Part shown: piece after piece, positions 1 to 8,117 of the stretch
Numbering within the stretch: the stretch's first letter is position 1
How the letters are laid out: every line of letters begins with the position of its first letter
DNA from: Clostridiales bacterium
GTDB lineage: Bacteria > Bacillota > Clostridia > Christensenellales > Christensenellaceae
DNA: 64,000 nucleotides
Reading direction: 5' to 3'
NCBI GenBank assembly: GCA_015056045.1
Contig: SVGZ01000005.1
Coordinates: 62,001 to 126,000, forward strand
Translations under genes and position numbers: made by a program
Notes under the pieces: generated by a model
What the model was told of the DNA's origin: nothing
Databases searched by the model: none
What the model saw: only the letters and a program-made list of their open reading frames with translations

Positions 1-1
1 C

Positions 2-877
2 TACGGTGCAGCAGGTGCAGGCGCAAGAGCAATGACATCCTCTTCGAGCCCCGGCATCAGCTTAAAACAGGAAGGCATCAGCTATATCGCTTGTGCAGAG
101 CTTCCCGCAGTAATCGTCAATATGGTCCGTACAGGCCCCGGTCTTGGCGGTATTCTTCCCAGCCAGGGAGACTACTTCCAGGCAACAAAAGGCGGCGGCC
201 ATGGCGATTATCACCTGATCGTTCTGGCACCTTCCTCCATTCAGGAAGCTGCTGACCTCATCATGGATGGCTTCGATTTGGCAGATCTTTACAGAAATCC
301 TGTTATGATCCTTGGCGACGGCATGATCGGCCAGATGATGGAACCCGTTGAATTCAAAGAACCCAGCGAAAGACCTCTCCCCAAAAAGGATTGGGCTGCA
401 ACAGGCTGGGATGGCAAATCCAGAAAACGCGCTGTCATCAATTCCCTCTATATCGCAGCGGAAGAGATGGAAGAAGTCACACAGAGATTAAAAGCGCGCT
501 ATCAGGAAATCAAAGACAACGAAACAAGAGTTGAAGAATACATGATGGAAGATGCGGAAATCTGCATCACCGCATACGGAACGGTTGCCCGTATTGCAAA
601 GAGCGCTGTTCAGAAGCTCCGCGCTGAAGGCATCAAAGCCGGCGTTATCCGCCCGATCACCGTATGGCCTTTCCCGGATGCAAGCTATGCAAAATATGCC
701 GATCAGGTCAAATTCTTCCTCGATGTTGAAATGTCTTTGGGACAGATGGTCGAAGACGTCAAGCTTTCCGTCAATGGCAAAAAGCCCGTCCATTTCATGG
801 GCATAACGGGTGGATTCGTCCCGACACCGAGCCAGATCGCAGAACAGGTCAAGAACATCATGAAGGAGGGAAAATAA
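2..877 (+). CDS. vorB: 2-oxoacid:ferredoxin oxidoreductase alpha subunit, VorB-like (5' partial)
   Basis: The reading frame is open from base 2, so the gene starts before the window. The first visible residues (YGAAGAGARAMTSSSSPG) and the later TKGGGHGDYHLIVLAPSS stretch are typical of the alpha subunit of branched-chain or 2-oxoglutarate ferredoxin oxidoreductases. This subunit carries the pyrimidine-binding and transketolase C-terminal-like domains. The enzyme oxidatively decarboxylates a 2-oxoacid to an acyl-CoA, reducing ferredoxin in the cytoplasm. The beta subunit starts directly after the stop codon and a gamma subunit follows, so the three form an operon. A small 4Fe-4S delta subunit may lie upstream, outside the window. 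Substrate (2-oxoisovalerate or 2-oxoglutarate) cannot be told from sequence; the VorB-like name is inferred from resemblance. Confidence 0.88.
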   Translation, partial: YGAAGAGARAMTSSSSPGISLKQEGISYIACAELPAVIVNMVRTGPGLGGILPSQGDYFQATKGGGHGDYHLIVLAPSSIQEAADLIMDGFDLADLYRNPVMILGDGMIGQMMEPVEFKEPSERPLPKKDWAATGWDGKSRKRAVINSLYIAAEEMEEVTQRLKARYQEIKDNETRVEEYMMEDAEICITAYGTVARIAKSAVQKLRAEGIKAGVIRPITVWPFPDASYAKYADQVKFFLDVEMSLGQMVEDVKLSVNGKKPVHFMGITGGFVPTPSQIAEQVKNIMKEGK

Positions 878-1621
878 ATGGCTAAGGTATTTGAAAAAAC
901 AAAAATGCTGACAGATGTTCCCTTCCACTATTGCCCGGGTTGCACGCACGGTATCGCGCACAGACTCGTTGCAGAGTGCATTGAGGAACTCGGCATGACA
1001 GAAAAAGCTGTCGGTGTTGCACCGGTCGGCTGCGCTGTATTTGCCTATAAATATTTTAATTGTGATATGTATGAAGCTTCTCACGGCAGAGCTCCGGCTG
1101 TTGCAACGGGTGCAAAGCGCGTACATCCCGAAAACCTCGTCTTCTCTTATCAGGGTGACGGCGACCTCGCATCCATCGGTGCTGCAGAGATCGTTCACGC
1201 TGCTGCAAGAGGCGAAAACATTACCGTTATTTTCATCAATAACGCGATTTACGGCATGACCGGCGGTCAGATGGCTCCGACAAGCCTCATGGGTCAGGTC
1301 ACAACAACATCCCCCTATGGCAGAAAGAAAGAGCTCAACGGTATGCCCGTTAAGATCTCCGAAATGCTTTCCCAGCTGGATGGTGCATATTATATCGAAC
1401 GCTGCTCTCTGCACGATGTTCCCAACATCGTAAAGGCAAAGAAAGCGATCAAAAAGGCTTTCACATATCAGATGGAAGGCAAGGGCTTCACGCTTGTCGA
1501 ACTCCTTTCCACATGCCCGACAAACTGGGGCATGACGCCGACAAAGGCTTGCGAATGGCTGAAGGATAACATGATCCCCTATTATCCCCTTGGCGTAAAG
1601 AAGGATGGTGAAGCAAAATGA
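878..1621 (+). CDS. vorA: 2-oxoacid:ferredoxin oxidoreductase beta subunit (thiamine pyrophosphate-binding)
   Basis: This 247-residue protein has the beta-subunit features: an N-terminal FHYCPGCTHG segment, and a TPP/Mg site running from YQGDGDLASIG to INNAIYGMTGGQ, where GDGD and the following asparagines bind diphosphate and Mg. It is the usual length for the family. It begins one base after the alpha stop, behind a GGAGG-type ribosome site inside the end of the alpha gene, and it overlaps the gamma gene by 4 bases. The three subunits should be translated in a coupled way and assemble into one ferredoxin-reducing complex. Confidence 0.9.
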   Translation: MAKVFEKTKMLTDVPFHYCPGCTHGIAHRLVAECIEELGMTEKAVGVAPVGCAVFAYKYFNCDMYEASHGRAPAVATGAKRVHPENLVFSYQGDGDLASIGAAEIVHAAARGENITVIFINNAIYGMTGGQMAPTSLMGQVTTTSPYGRKKELNGMPVKISEMLSQLDGAYYIERCSLHDVPNIVKAKKAIKKAFTYQMEGKGFTLVELLSTCPTNWGMTPTKACEWLKDNMIPYYPLGVKKDGEAK

Positions 1622-2157
1622 CAGAACAGATCTTGAGTGCAGGCTTCGGCGGACAGGGTGTCCTCCTTTTAGGTCAGCTTCTGGCATACTCCGGTATGCG
1701 TGAAGGCAAAAACGTTTCCTGGATGCCTTCCTATGGCCCGGAAATGCGCGGCGGCACAGCAAACTGCAGCGTCATCGTTTCCGATGAAGAGATCGGCTCG
1801 CCCGTTATCGATGAAGCCGATACCGTCATCGTTATGAACCGCCCTTCGCTCGATAAATACGAGAGCAAATTAAGAAAAGGCGGCAGACTTTTCATCAATA
1901 GCTCGCTCATCGATAAGAAAGCGACAAGAGATGATATCGAAGTCTACTATGTTCCCGTCAGCGATATTGCAAACGAGCTCGGCAATGCAAGAGTTGCGAA
2001 TATCGTTATGCTGGGCGCTTACCTCGAACTGACACACCTCGTCAAACCCGAAACGGCGATCGCACAGTTAAAGGAAAGCTTCGGCGAAAAGAAAGCACAT
2101 CTGATCCCGCTCAATGAGCAGGCGATCGAAAAAGGCGCAGCTTTCGTCCGTAAATAA
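1618..2157 (+). CDS. vorC: 2-oxoacid:ferredoxin oxidoreductase gamma subunit
   Basis: The 179-residue protein opens with ILSAGFGGQGVLLLGQLLA and carries PSYGPEMRGGTANC, both hallmarks of the gamma (CoA-proximal) domain of pyruvate/2-oxoacid:ferredoxin oxidoreductases. Its start ATG overlaps the beta stop (ATGA), which indicates translational coupling. A strong hairpin plus T-run follows within 10 bases, so this is the last gene of the operon. Its length fits the family and no key motif appears lost. Confidence 0.9.
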   Translation: MTEQILSAGFGGQGVLLLGQLLAYSGMREGKNVSWMPSYGPEMRGGTANCSVIVSDEEIGSPVIDEADTVIVMNRPSLDKYESKLRKGGRLFINSSLIDKKATRDDIEVYYVPVSDIANELGNARVANIVMLGAYLELTHLVKPETAIAQLKESFGEKKAHLIPLNEQAIEKGAAFVRK

Positions 2158-2161
2158 GATG

Positions 2162-2199
2162 AAAAAACTCCCCAAAGTATAGATTTTGGGGAGTTTTTA
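2162..2199 (+). terminator. Rho-independent terminator of the vor operon
   Basis: An ACTCCCCAAA/TTTGGGGAGT stem with a short loop is followed by TTTTTAT, right after the vorC stop. Confidence 0.9.
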
Positions 2200-2242
2200 T
2201 ATTTCTGTTTGGCAAACTTGAATTTCATAAGATGCAGGTGCT

Positions 2243-2346
2243 CTTGGCTCTCCCTTTGGGAGAGCTGGCACGGCGTAAGCCGTGACTGAGAGGGTATACG
2301 CCCTCTCCGCTCCTTTGGAGCACCTCTCCCAAAGGGAGAGGCAAGT
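2243..2346. repeat. MITE/REP-like palindromic element
   Basis: About 104 bases bounded by near-perfect inverted ends: CTTGGCTCTCCCTTTGGGAG at the left and the reverse complement of its variant at the right. Each end is itself a palindrome around CTCCCTTTGGGAG. Between them lie three more small hairpins (CACGGCGTAAGCCGTG, GAGAGGGTATACGCCCTCTC, GCTCCTTTGGAGC). No coding potential is seen. From memory, elements of this kind are dispersed in gut Bacillota genomes, but this was not checked. It fills the gap between the vor terminator and the convergent MFS gene. Confidence 0.7.
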
Positions 2347-2457
2347 TTAGTATTTGAATCAGTCAGAACAATCCAAGTTTATTTATCCGGTTATCCTATC
2401 AAAAAATGCCTCCCCATAAATACCCGCATAGCGAATTTGTAAGGGGAGGCTTGTTTC

Positions 2458-3603
2458 TCAGATCTTTTTCCTGAAAATATAGTAAAGCGCAACATCGAGC
2501 ATGATCAGCGCAGCCATGATGCCGAATCCGGCAGTGTAGCTGAAGTTTTCCGCAGCAAAGCCCATGATGACGGGTCCGATCGTCATGCCGAAACCATAGA
2601 CAGCCTGATAGAAGCCCATTGCGGTCGATTTGGAAGCGGCAGGGCATCCTTCGATCGCAGAGGACATGAAGAGAGAACCAAGCTGTGCATTGGCCATTCC
2701 GCCGAAAAACTGCGCGATAAAGACCGTCATGACAGAACCTGCAAAACCGACCATCAGGCAATAGCCGGCATAAAGCGAAGCGCAGACCGTAATGAGAAGA
2801 TGGATCGGTGCATTTTTGAGGAATTTCGTCCTGAGGAGAGAAGAGCCAAGGAAAGCCGAACCCATTGTGATGATGCTCAGGATGCCGAGCTGTGTGGAAT
2901 CAGCACCGAGTTCTTTGGCGACCTGCGAGGTAAAGGAAGACTGCGTTGCCTGTGCAGCTGCCTGTGTAATGATCGCCAGAACAGAGAACAGAACGAGCCT
3001 TTTCGAGATCGCATCTTTGATGATCTTTCTGATGTCTGCCTTGCCGTTTCCCGAAGGCGCATCTTCCTTGACGAAGAAAGAAAGCACAAGACCCGTCAGC
3101 GAAAGCGCAATACTCGTGATGAAGATGTACTTCGCATCGATCGGGTAGATCAGGATGCCGACCATATAGGCAGCGAGCATACCGAGCTGGTTAAAGGAAA
3201 AGACGAGCGAGATCGAGCTTCTGAGCTCATCTTCGGAATACATATTGGAAAAAAGGATCGTAAAGGAGATCCACATCGAAGAACCAACGCCTGCCAGGAG
3301 GTTTGCTGCAAGGAAAAGCGGTGCAGACGATGCAAAAAGGCGAAGGACCGATGCGCCCATGATGCAGAGAAAACCTGCTGCGATAAAAGGCTTATGTTTG
3401 GCTTTTCTGTCTGCATTCACGCCGATGGGAAAACGCAGGAGCATCTGTGTAAAGCCGTATGCGCCGACGATGATACCCGCCGTATCGGCTAAAATGCCCA
3501 TTGCCGTCATATAGGGCGTCTGATAAGGCGTAAAGATATGCTGTGCGGCCCAGAAAAGCGCAACGCAGAGGAGAAGAAGATGTCTGTTCTTTTGTGTTTT
3601 CAT
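2458..3603 (-). CDS. Major facilitator superfamily transporter
   Basis: The start chosen is the ATG at 3603, which has a GGAG site 7 bases upstream; an upstream in-frame ATG lacks one. The 381-residue product has about 12 hydrophobic helices and the MFS loop 2-3 motif region (GANVDRK-like GVNADRKAKHK, around residues 60-70). It is an inner-membrane secondary transporter. The substrate cannot be inferred. It is monocistronic, with the mraZ promoter region on its 5' side and the palindromic repeat on its 3' side. It belongs to the same superfamily as the protein at 46659-47855 but is not an obvious duplicate of it. Confidence 0.85.
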   Translation of the reverse strand: MKTQKNRHLLLLCVALFWAAQHIFTPYQTPYMTAMGILADTAGIIVGAYGFTQMLLRFPIGVNADRKAKHKPFIAAGFLCIMGASVLRLFASSAPLFLAANLLAGVGSSMWISFTILFSNMYSEDELRSSISLVFSFNQLGMLAAYMVGILIYPIDAKYIFITSIALSLTGLVLSFFVKEDAPSGNGKADIRKIIKDAISKRLVLFSVLAIITQAAAQATQSSFTSQVAKELGADSTQLGILSIITMGSAFLGSSLLRTKFLKNAPIHLLITVCASLYAGYCLMVGFAGSVMTVFIAQFFGGMANAQLGSLFMSSAIEGCPAASKSTAMGFYQAVYGFGMTIGPVIMGFAAENFSYTAGFGIMAALIMLDVALYYIFRKKI

Positions 3604-3796
3604 AATGATCTCCGGAAATAATTTTGACAGTTCCATTTTAACATAGGAAAGAAGCGCAGAAAACAATATTTTCTTCTGGTTCTCCCAAAATATGCCAAAA
3701 ATTCCTTCCCGAAAAGAAATTTGTGCTTTTCCCGGGAAGTTTTTTTATTTTTTCTGAAAGATTTTTTCCGAATTGTGAATTATTTGTGCCAAAGGC

Positions 3797-3825
3797 TTGC
3801 ATTGCAGAAAGCTTTTCGGTAGAAT
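3797..3825 (+). promoter_or_regulatory. Sigma-A-type promoter for the mraZ cluster
   Basis: TTGCAT and TAGAAT are separated by 17 bases, about 100 bases before the mraZ start and just before the MraZ boxes. Confidence 0.7.
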
Positions 3826-3847
3826 ATAACTGTATAAAACCATAAAA

Positions 3848-3871
3848 GTGGCTTTTTGTGGTGAAAAGCGG
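3848..3871 (+). promoter_or_regulatory. Putative MraZ-binding boxes (three 10-bp-phased repeats)
   Basis: GTGG at 3848, GTGG at 3858 and GCGG at 3868 recur at exactly 10-base intervals downstream of the promoter. Known MraZ proteins bind arrays of short GTG/TGGG direct repeats spaced about 10 bases upstream of their own gene, so this is probably the autoregulatory operator. The link to MraZ is inferred from position and spacing. Confidence 0.65.
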
Positions 3872-3924
3872 TGAATTTCATAAAAGCCGTGCACAAATTC
3901 GTTGGGAAAGGAGGATTACCGAAA

Positions 3925-4356
3925 ATGCTGCTTGGTGAATTTCAGCACAGCGTAGATAAGAAGGGCAGAGTATTCATGCCGGCGAAGCTCCGCGAAGAGC
4001 TTGGCGAAAAATTTATCGCAACACGCGGGATCGGTAAATGCCTCTTTGTCTTCCCGATGGATATGTGGAACGAACTTTATGAAAAGCTCCGCCAGCTCCC
4101 GCTGACAGATAAAGGCGCACAGCAGTTTACCCGTATGCTCTTTGCTTCGGCAACGGAATGCGAACCGGATAAACAGGGCAGGATCCTCCTTCCGCAGCGT
4201 CTGCGCGAATATGCAGGCATCGATGAAGAAGCGACCGTCATCGGCGTTATGACAAGAGTTGAGATCTGGAGCCCCGAAAACTGGAGCGAATACAACAACG
4301 GCAGCGAGGATGATTTTGACGATACTTTAGCAAACCTCGCAGGCAGGGGAATATGA
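3925..4356 (+). CDS. mraZ: Transcriptional regulator MraZ
   Basis: The start is the ATG at 3925, 10 bases after an AAAGGAGG site; it gives MLLGEFQHSVDKKGRVFMPA, the canonical MraZ N terminus. The in-frame ATG-like start further upstream overlaps the operator. The 143-residue protein has two SpoVT/AbrB-like swapped-hairpin domains, the second around CEPDKQGRILLPQRLREYA. MraZ is a DNA-binding regulator of the division and cell-wall cluster. It overlaps rsmH by 4 bases and leads the operon. Confidence 0.95.
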   Translation: MLLGEFQHSVDKKGRVFMPAKLREELGEKFIATRGIGKCLFVFPMDMWNELYEKLRQLPLTDKGAQQFTRMLFASATECEPDKQGRILLPQRLREYAGIDEEATVIGVMTRVEIWSPENWSEYNNGSEDDFDDTLANLAGRGI

Positions 4357-5261
4357 GCCATATTTCCGTATTACTCCCTGAATGTATGGAGGCACTTCTG
4401 CCAAGTCGCGGCGGTCTTTTCATTGATGCAACGGCAGGCGGCGGTGGTCATAGTGAAGCCATTTTAAAAGGCGGTGCAGGCGGTCTTTTGGCGATCGATA
4501 AAGACGGCGATGCCATCGAACGCTGCAGTATTCGCCTTGCAGGTTACCCCGTGGAATTCCTCCGCACGGATTATAAAGACCTTGATGCTGTCCGTGAAGC
4601 TCTTGGCGGCAGGAAAGTACAGGGCATACTGATGGACCTTGGCGTATCTTCTTTCCAGCTCGATGAGGAAGAAAGAGGTTTTTCCTACAGCAGAAAAGCA
4701 CCGCTCGATATGCGCATGGATAAGAGCGCTCCGCTTTCGGCAAAAGAGGTCGTCAACGAATACAGCGAGGAAGATCTGAAAAAGATCATTTATCAATACG
4801 GCGAAGAAAAATTCGCACCCCGCATTGCCAGGGCGATCGTTAAGGCAAGACCGCTCGAAGATACAGAGCAGTTAGCCAACGTCATCCGTGATGCGATCCC
4901 CGCACCGGCAAGAAGACAAGGCGGAAACCCTGCGAAAAGAACGTTTCAGGCCATTCGCATCGAGGTCAATAAGGAGCTCGAGGGCTTGGAAGAAGCGATC
5001 GGTGAATATATCGATCTTTTGGAAAGCGGCGGAAGGCTTGCCATTATCAGCTTCCATTCACTCGAAGACAGGGCAGTCAAAAATGCCATGAGAACGGCAG
5101 AAGACCCCTGTACTTGCCCAAAAGAATTTCCCGTCTGCATTTGCGGAAAGAAACCAAAGGGCAAGGCCTTAACAAGGAAGCCGATCCTTCCCTCTGAAAA
5201 AGAAATGGAAGAAAACCCCCGTTCGAAGAGCGCAAAGCTCCGCATATTCGAACACATTTAA
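4353..5261 (+). CDS. rsmH: 16S rRNA (cytosine(1402)-N4)-methyltransferase RsmH
   Basis: RsmH (MraW) methylates N4 of C1402 in the 16S rRNA P site using S-adenosylmethionine. The 302-residue sequence has the SAM-binding ATAGGGGHSEAIL segment near residue 27, the MDLGVSSFQLD motif near 95, and the C-terminal SFHSLEDRAVK and CTCPKEFPVCICG segments. Length is typical. The ATGA overlap with mraZ suggests coupled translation. RsmI, which methylates the same nucleotide on its 2'-OH, is also in this window at 10722-11606. Confidence 0.96.
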   Translation: MSHISVLLPECMEALLPSRGGLFIDATAGGGGHSEAILKGGAGGLLAIDKDGDAIERCSIRLAGYPVEFLRTDYKDLDAVREALGGRKVQGILMDLGVSSFQLDEEERGFSYSRKAPLDMRMDKSAPLSAKEVVNEYSEEDLKKIIYQYGEEKFAPRIARAIVKARPLEDTEQLANVIRDAIPAPARRQGGNPAKRTFQAIRIEVNKELEGLEEAIGEYIDLLESGGRLAIISFHSLEDRAVKNAMRTAEDPCTCPKEFPVCICGKKPKGKALTRKPILPSEKEMEENPRSKSAKLRIFEHI

Positions 5262-5346
5262 CAGATAGAAACTCTTATAAAAAGAGTTCAGGATAAAAAT
5301 ATTTTACAGCCAAAAGTAAGATGGATCCGTGTAAACGGAACGGAAT

Positions 5347-5391
5347 ATCCCGCAAGAGAAAAGTGAGGCGTTTTCTTGCGGGGTATCCCAA
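5347..5391 (+). other. Long hairpin between rsmH and ftsL
   Basis: CCCGCAAGAGAAAA pairs with TTTTCTTGCGGG across an 8-base loop, and flanking ATATC/GATA-like bases extend the stem. No T-run follows, so it is more likely an RNA processing or stability element inside the operon than a terminator. Confidence 0.5.
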
Positions 5392-5406
5392 AAAAACGGA
5401 GAAAGC

Positions 5407-5967
5407 ATGGCAGCAAGAAGAAACAGAAGAACAAACGAATGGGATGCAAACTGGTATAATTACGGCGCAGCTGCACCTGCAGTAAAGCCGGAAGTGCCGG
5501 AGATCCCGATCGAAGAGCAATATTATAACGATGCGCCTGTCCGCAGGAAACCGCAGGAAAAGACCGAACCGAAGAAACAGATGATGGTCGGCTTTGTTGC
5601 GGAGGAAAGAAAGGCATCTTCGCGTATCTTCAAAAATATTGCCTTTTTTGCTGCTGTTTTTGCGATTTGCTCTTTCGTCGTTATGCGCTATGCGCAGATT
5701 TCTTCCAAAAATCTGGAAAATCAGAAGATTGAAGCGAATATAGATAATATGGAAACACAGGCAGAGCTGCTCGATGTTGCCATCAACGAAGCAAAGGATC
5801 TGACAGTCCTCCAGGTGCGTGCGGAAGAGCTTGGGCTCGGTTTTGCGGGTACAGATCAGGTCCGTTATATCACAGTCGAAATGCCGGCCGAAGCGCCTGC
5901 AGCGGTGGAGGAAGATGGCTTTGACATCCTCGAAGTGATCGATAAAGTCCGCGATATCTTCGGCTGA
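5407..5967 (+). CDS. ftsL: FtsL-like cell division protein
   Basis: This 186-residue protein sits between rsmH and the class B penicillin-binding protein, the usual place of ftsL. It has a long charged N-terminal tail of about 75 residues, one membrane segment near residues 78-96 (IAFFAAVFAICSFVVM), then a short coiled-coil-like stretch and an acidic tail. FtsL forms a trimer with DivIC/FtsB and DivIB/FtsQ at the septum; a DivIC candidate is encoded at 32861-33211. FtsL sequences are poorly conserved, so the name rests on topology and position. The start follows a GGAG site. Confidence 0.75.
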   Translation: MAARRNRRTNEWDANWYNYGAAAPAVKPEVPEIPIEEQYYNDAPVRRKPQEKTEPKKQMMVGFVAEERKASSRIFKNIAFFAAVFAICSFVVMRYAQISSKNLENQKIEANIDNMETQAELLDVAINEAKDLTVLQVRAEELGLGFAGTDQVRYITVEMPAEAPAAVEEDGFDILEVIDKVRDIFG

Positions 5968-5980
5968 AAGGAAGTAACCT

Positions 5981-8065
5981 TTGATCAGACAAATTAACAG
6001 AAACAGGCTCCTGATATTGTTTTTGATAGCGGTATTGGGGCTGCTTTTTCTAGGCGGCGTTGTTGCGTATTATACGCTCATCCGCAGCGATGAGCTGCAG
6101 GATACGGTCGAAAGCCAATGGACAAGAGAGATCACCGTTGCGGCAAAGAGAGGCAATATCCTCGATGCCGATGGGGAAGTTTTGGCGCAAAGTGCCTCGA
6201 CACAAAGCGTCCTTCTGCGCCCGGGAGAGATCGATGATCCCGGTGAGATCAGCCGGATATTGGCACCGATCCTCGGGATGGATGAACAAGCGATCTATGA
6301 ACTCGCCTCTCAGGAAAAAGTAGAAGTCTGGCTGAAACGCCACATTTCGAGTGAGCAGGCAAGCAAGATCGCATCCCTGAACCTTGAAGGTGTGGATTTT
6401 TTTATTGAAACAAAACGCTATTACCCCTATAACGATTCCTTATCGCAGGTTCTTGGCTATACGACGATAGACGGTGTTGGCCAAACGGGCCTTGAAAAGA
6501 TGTTTGAAAAATATCTGGCAGGCGAAAACGGCACGATCCTCGTGCAGACAGATGCTTACCAGAATACGATCCCCGGAACGGAACAGGTTTTCTCTCCGGC
6601 AAGCGACGGCGTAAACGTCATCACGACGGTCAATTCTGCGATCCAGAGCTTTACCGAAGCCGCTGCAGAGGAATGCATGACGGCAACAGGGGCTTCGAGC
6701 GTTATTGCGCTTGCGATGAACCCGGAAAACTCCGATATTTATTCGATGGTCATGCTGCCGGCGATGGACCTTAACAACATCGACAGAAGCGATATTGACC
6801 GCTTAAATGAGCTTTCGAGAAACCGTGCCGTTGCGGATGCTTATGAACCGGGTTCGACCTTTAAGATCATCACAACAGCCGCAGCACTCGATTCGGGAAA
6901 GATCACGACCGAAAGCGAATTTAACTGCATCGGCTACAGCATGGTCAACGGTGAAAAGATCAAATGCTGGCGTTCGGGCAGACCGCATGGTGAACAGGAT
7001 CTTGCCCAGGCACTGCAGAATTCCTGCAATCCCTGTTTTGTCTCCATGGCGATCGATATGGGCAACGGTGTCTTTTATGACTATATCCGCCGCTTTGGCT
7101 TTGGAACAAATACGGGCATCAACATCGGTACAGACGGTGCAGGCATCGTCACAGACCCGAAATATGTTACCAATTCGGACCTTGCGCGTATCGGCTTTGG
7201 GCAAAGCATTGCGGTAACTCCGCTGCAGCTTTTAAATGCGGTTTGTGCGGTCATAAACGGCGGTGAACTCCATCAGCCGCGTCTTGTGAAGGAACTCCGC
7301 ACAGCAGAAGGTACACTCGTCAAGAGCTTCGATACGGTAAACCGAGGCAGAGTTATTTCCGAAGATACTTCGGCAACGATGCGGAAACTGCTCCTCAGCG
7401 TTGTGGAAAACGGCAGCGGTTCCCGTGCACAGATCCCCGGATACAGCGTCGGCGGAAAAACCGGTACAGCACAGCTTTACGGTGAAGACGGCAGTATCGT
7501 ACAGAATAAGCATATCTCGAGCTTCGTCGGTTTTGCACCGGCGGATGATCCGAAGATCGCCGTTCTTTTCATCGTCTATGAAGCGGATGTTGCGGTCGAT
7601 TTCGGCAGTATCGTTGCAGCACCTTATGCCAAAACGATCCTCGAAAAATCGCTCAAATATATGGGTATTCCCGCGGATAAGGAAGATACGCAGCTTGTTG
7701 AAGTGCCTGATATCTGCGGACTTTCCTATGAAGAAGCAAAAAATGCGCTTGAAAGCGTTGGGTTAAAGCTTGAAGCAATGAATGAGGCAAAGATACAGTC
7801 TCAGCTTCCCGTTGCGGGAACGGAAGTTGTCCGCGGCAGTTATGTCTTTGCGGAAACCAATGGCGAAGAAAGCTCCGGCGGTGTTGAAGGCAAAGTTCCC
7901 GATATTGAGGGAATGAACCTTTTTGATGCCATTACGGAATGCGAAAAACTGGGCATCAACCTGCGCCTTAAAGGTGAAGTCGGCAGTGGAGAGATCATCT
8001 GGCAAAGCGTTCCCGAAGGCACAGAAGTCGATTTCGGCATGATGATCGAAGTCAGGTGTGAATAA
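5981..8065 (+). CDS. Class B penicillin-binding protein with PASTA domains (FtsI/PBP2B/SpoVD type)
   Basis: A TTG start after an AAAGGAAG site is the best choice. The 694-residue protein has a membrane anchor (residues 9-31), a dimerisation domain, and a transpeptidase domain with the SxxK motif STFK (Ser292, Lys295), SxN as SCN (348-350) and KTG (493-495). Two C-terminal PASTA repeats lie at about 570-632 and 637-694. It cross-links septal peptidoglycan. In spore formers this locus holds either the vegetative division enzyme or the cortex-specific SpoVD, and the two cannot be separated here. It lies 13 bases after ftsL and just before murE. Confidence 0.93.
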   Translation: MIRQINRNRLLILFLIAVLGLLFLGGVVAYYTLIRSDELQDTVESQWTREITVAAKRGNILDADGEVLAQSASTQSVLLRPGEIDDPGEISRILAPILGMDEQAIYELASQEKVEVWLKRHISSEQASKIASLNLEGVDFFIETKRYYPYNDSLSQVLGYTTIDGVGQTGLEKMFEKYLAGENGTILVQTDAYQNTIPGTEQVFSPASDGVNVITTVNSAIQSFTEAAAEECMTATGASSVIALAMNPENSDIYSMVMLPAMDLNNIDRSDIDRLNELSRNRAVADAYEPGSTFKIITTAAALDSGKITTESEFNCIGYSMVNGEKIKCWRSGRPHGEQDLAQALQNSCNPCFVSMAIDMGNGVFYDYIRRFGFGTNTGINIGTDGAGIVTDPKYVTNSDLARIGFGQSIAVTPLQLLNAVCAVINGGELHQPRLVKELRTAEGTLVKSFDTVNRGRVISEDTSATMRKLLLSVVENGSGSRAQIPGYSVGGKTGTAQLYGEDGSIVQNKHISSFVGFAPADDPKIAVLFIVYEADVAVDFGSIVAAPYAKTILEKSLKYMGIPADKEDTQLVEVPDICGLSYEEAKNALESVGLKLEAMNEAKIQSQLPVAGTEVVRGSYVFAETNGEESSGGVEGKVPDIEGMNLFDAITECEKLGINLRLKGEVGSGEIIWQSVPEGTEVDFGMMIEVRCE

Positions 8066-8117
8066 TACTCACTTTGCATAAACAAAACGGAATCATTTGA
8101 AAAAGGATGGAAACAAT

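Noticed and set aside
488-1762. 424-codon reverse-strand open frame over vorB/vorA
   Set aside because: It is antisense to clear family members, is rich in cysteine and histidine with no domain, and results from the codon bias of the forward genes.
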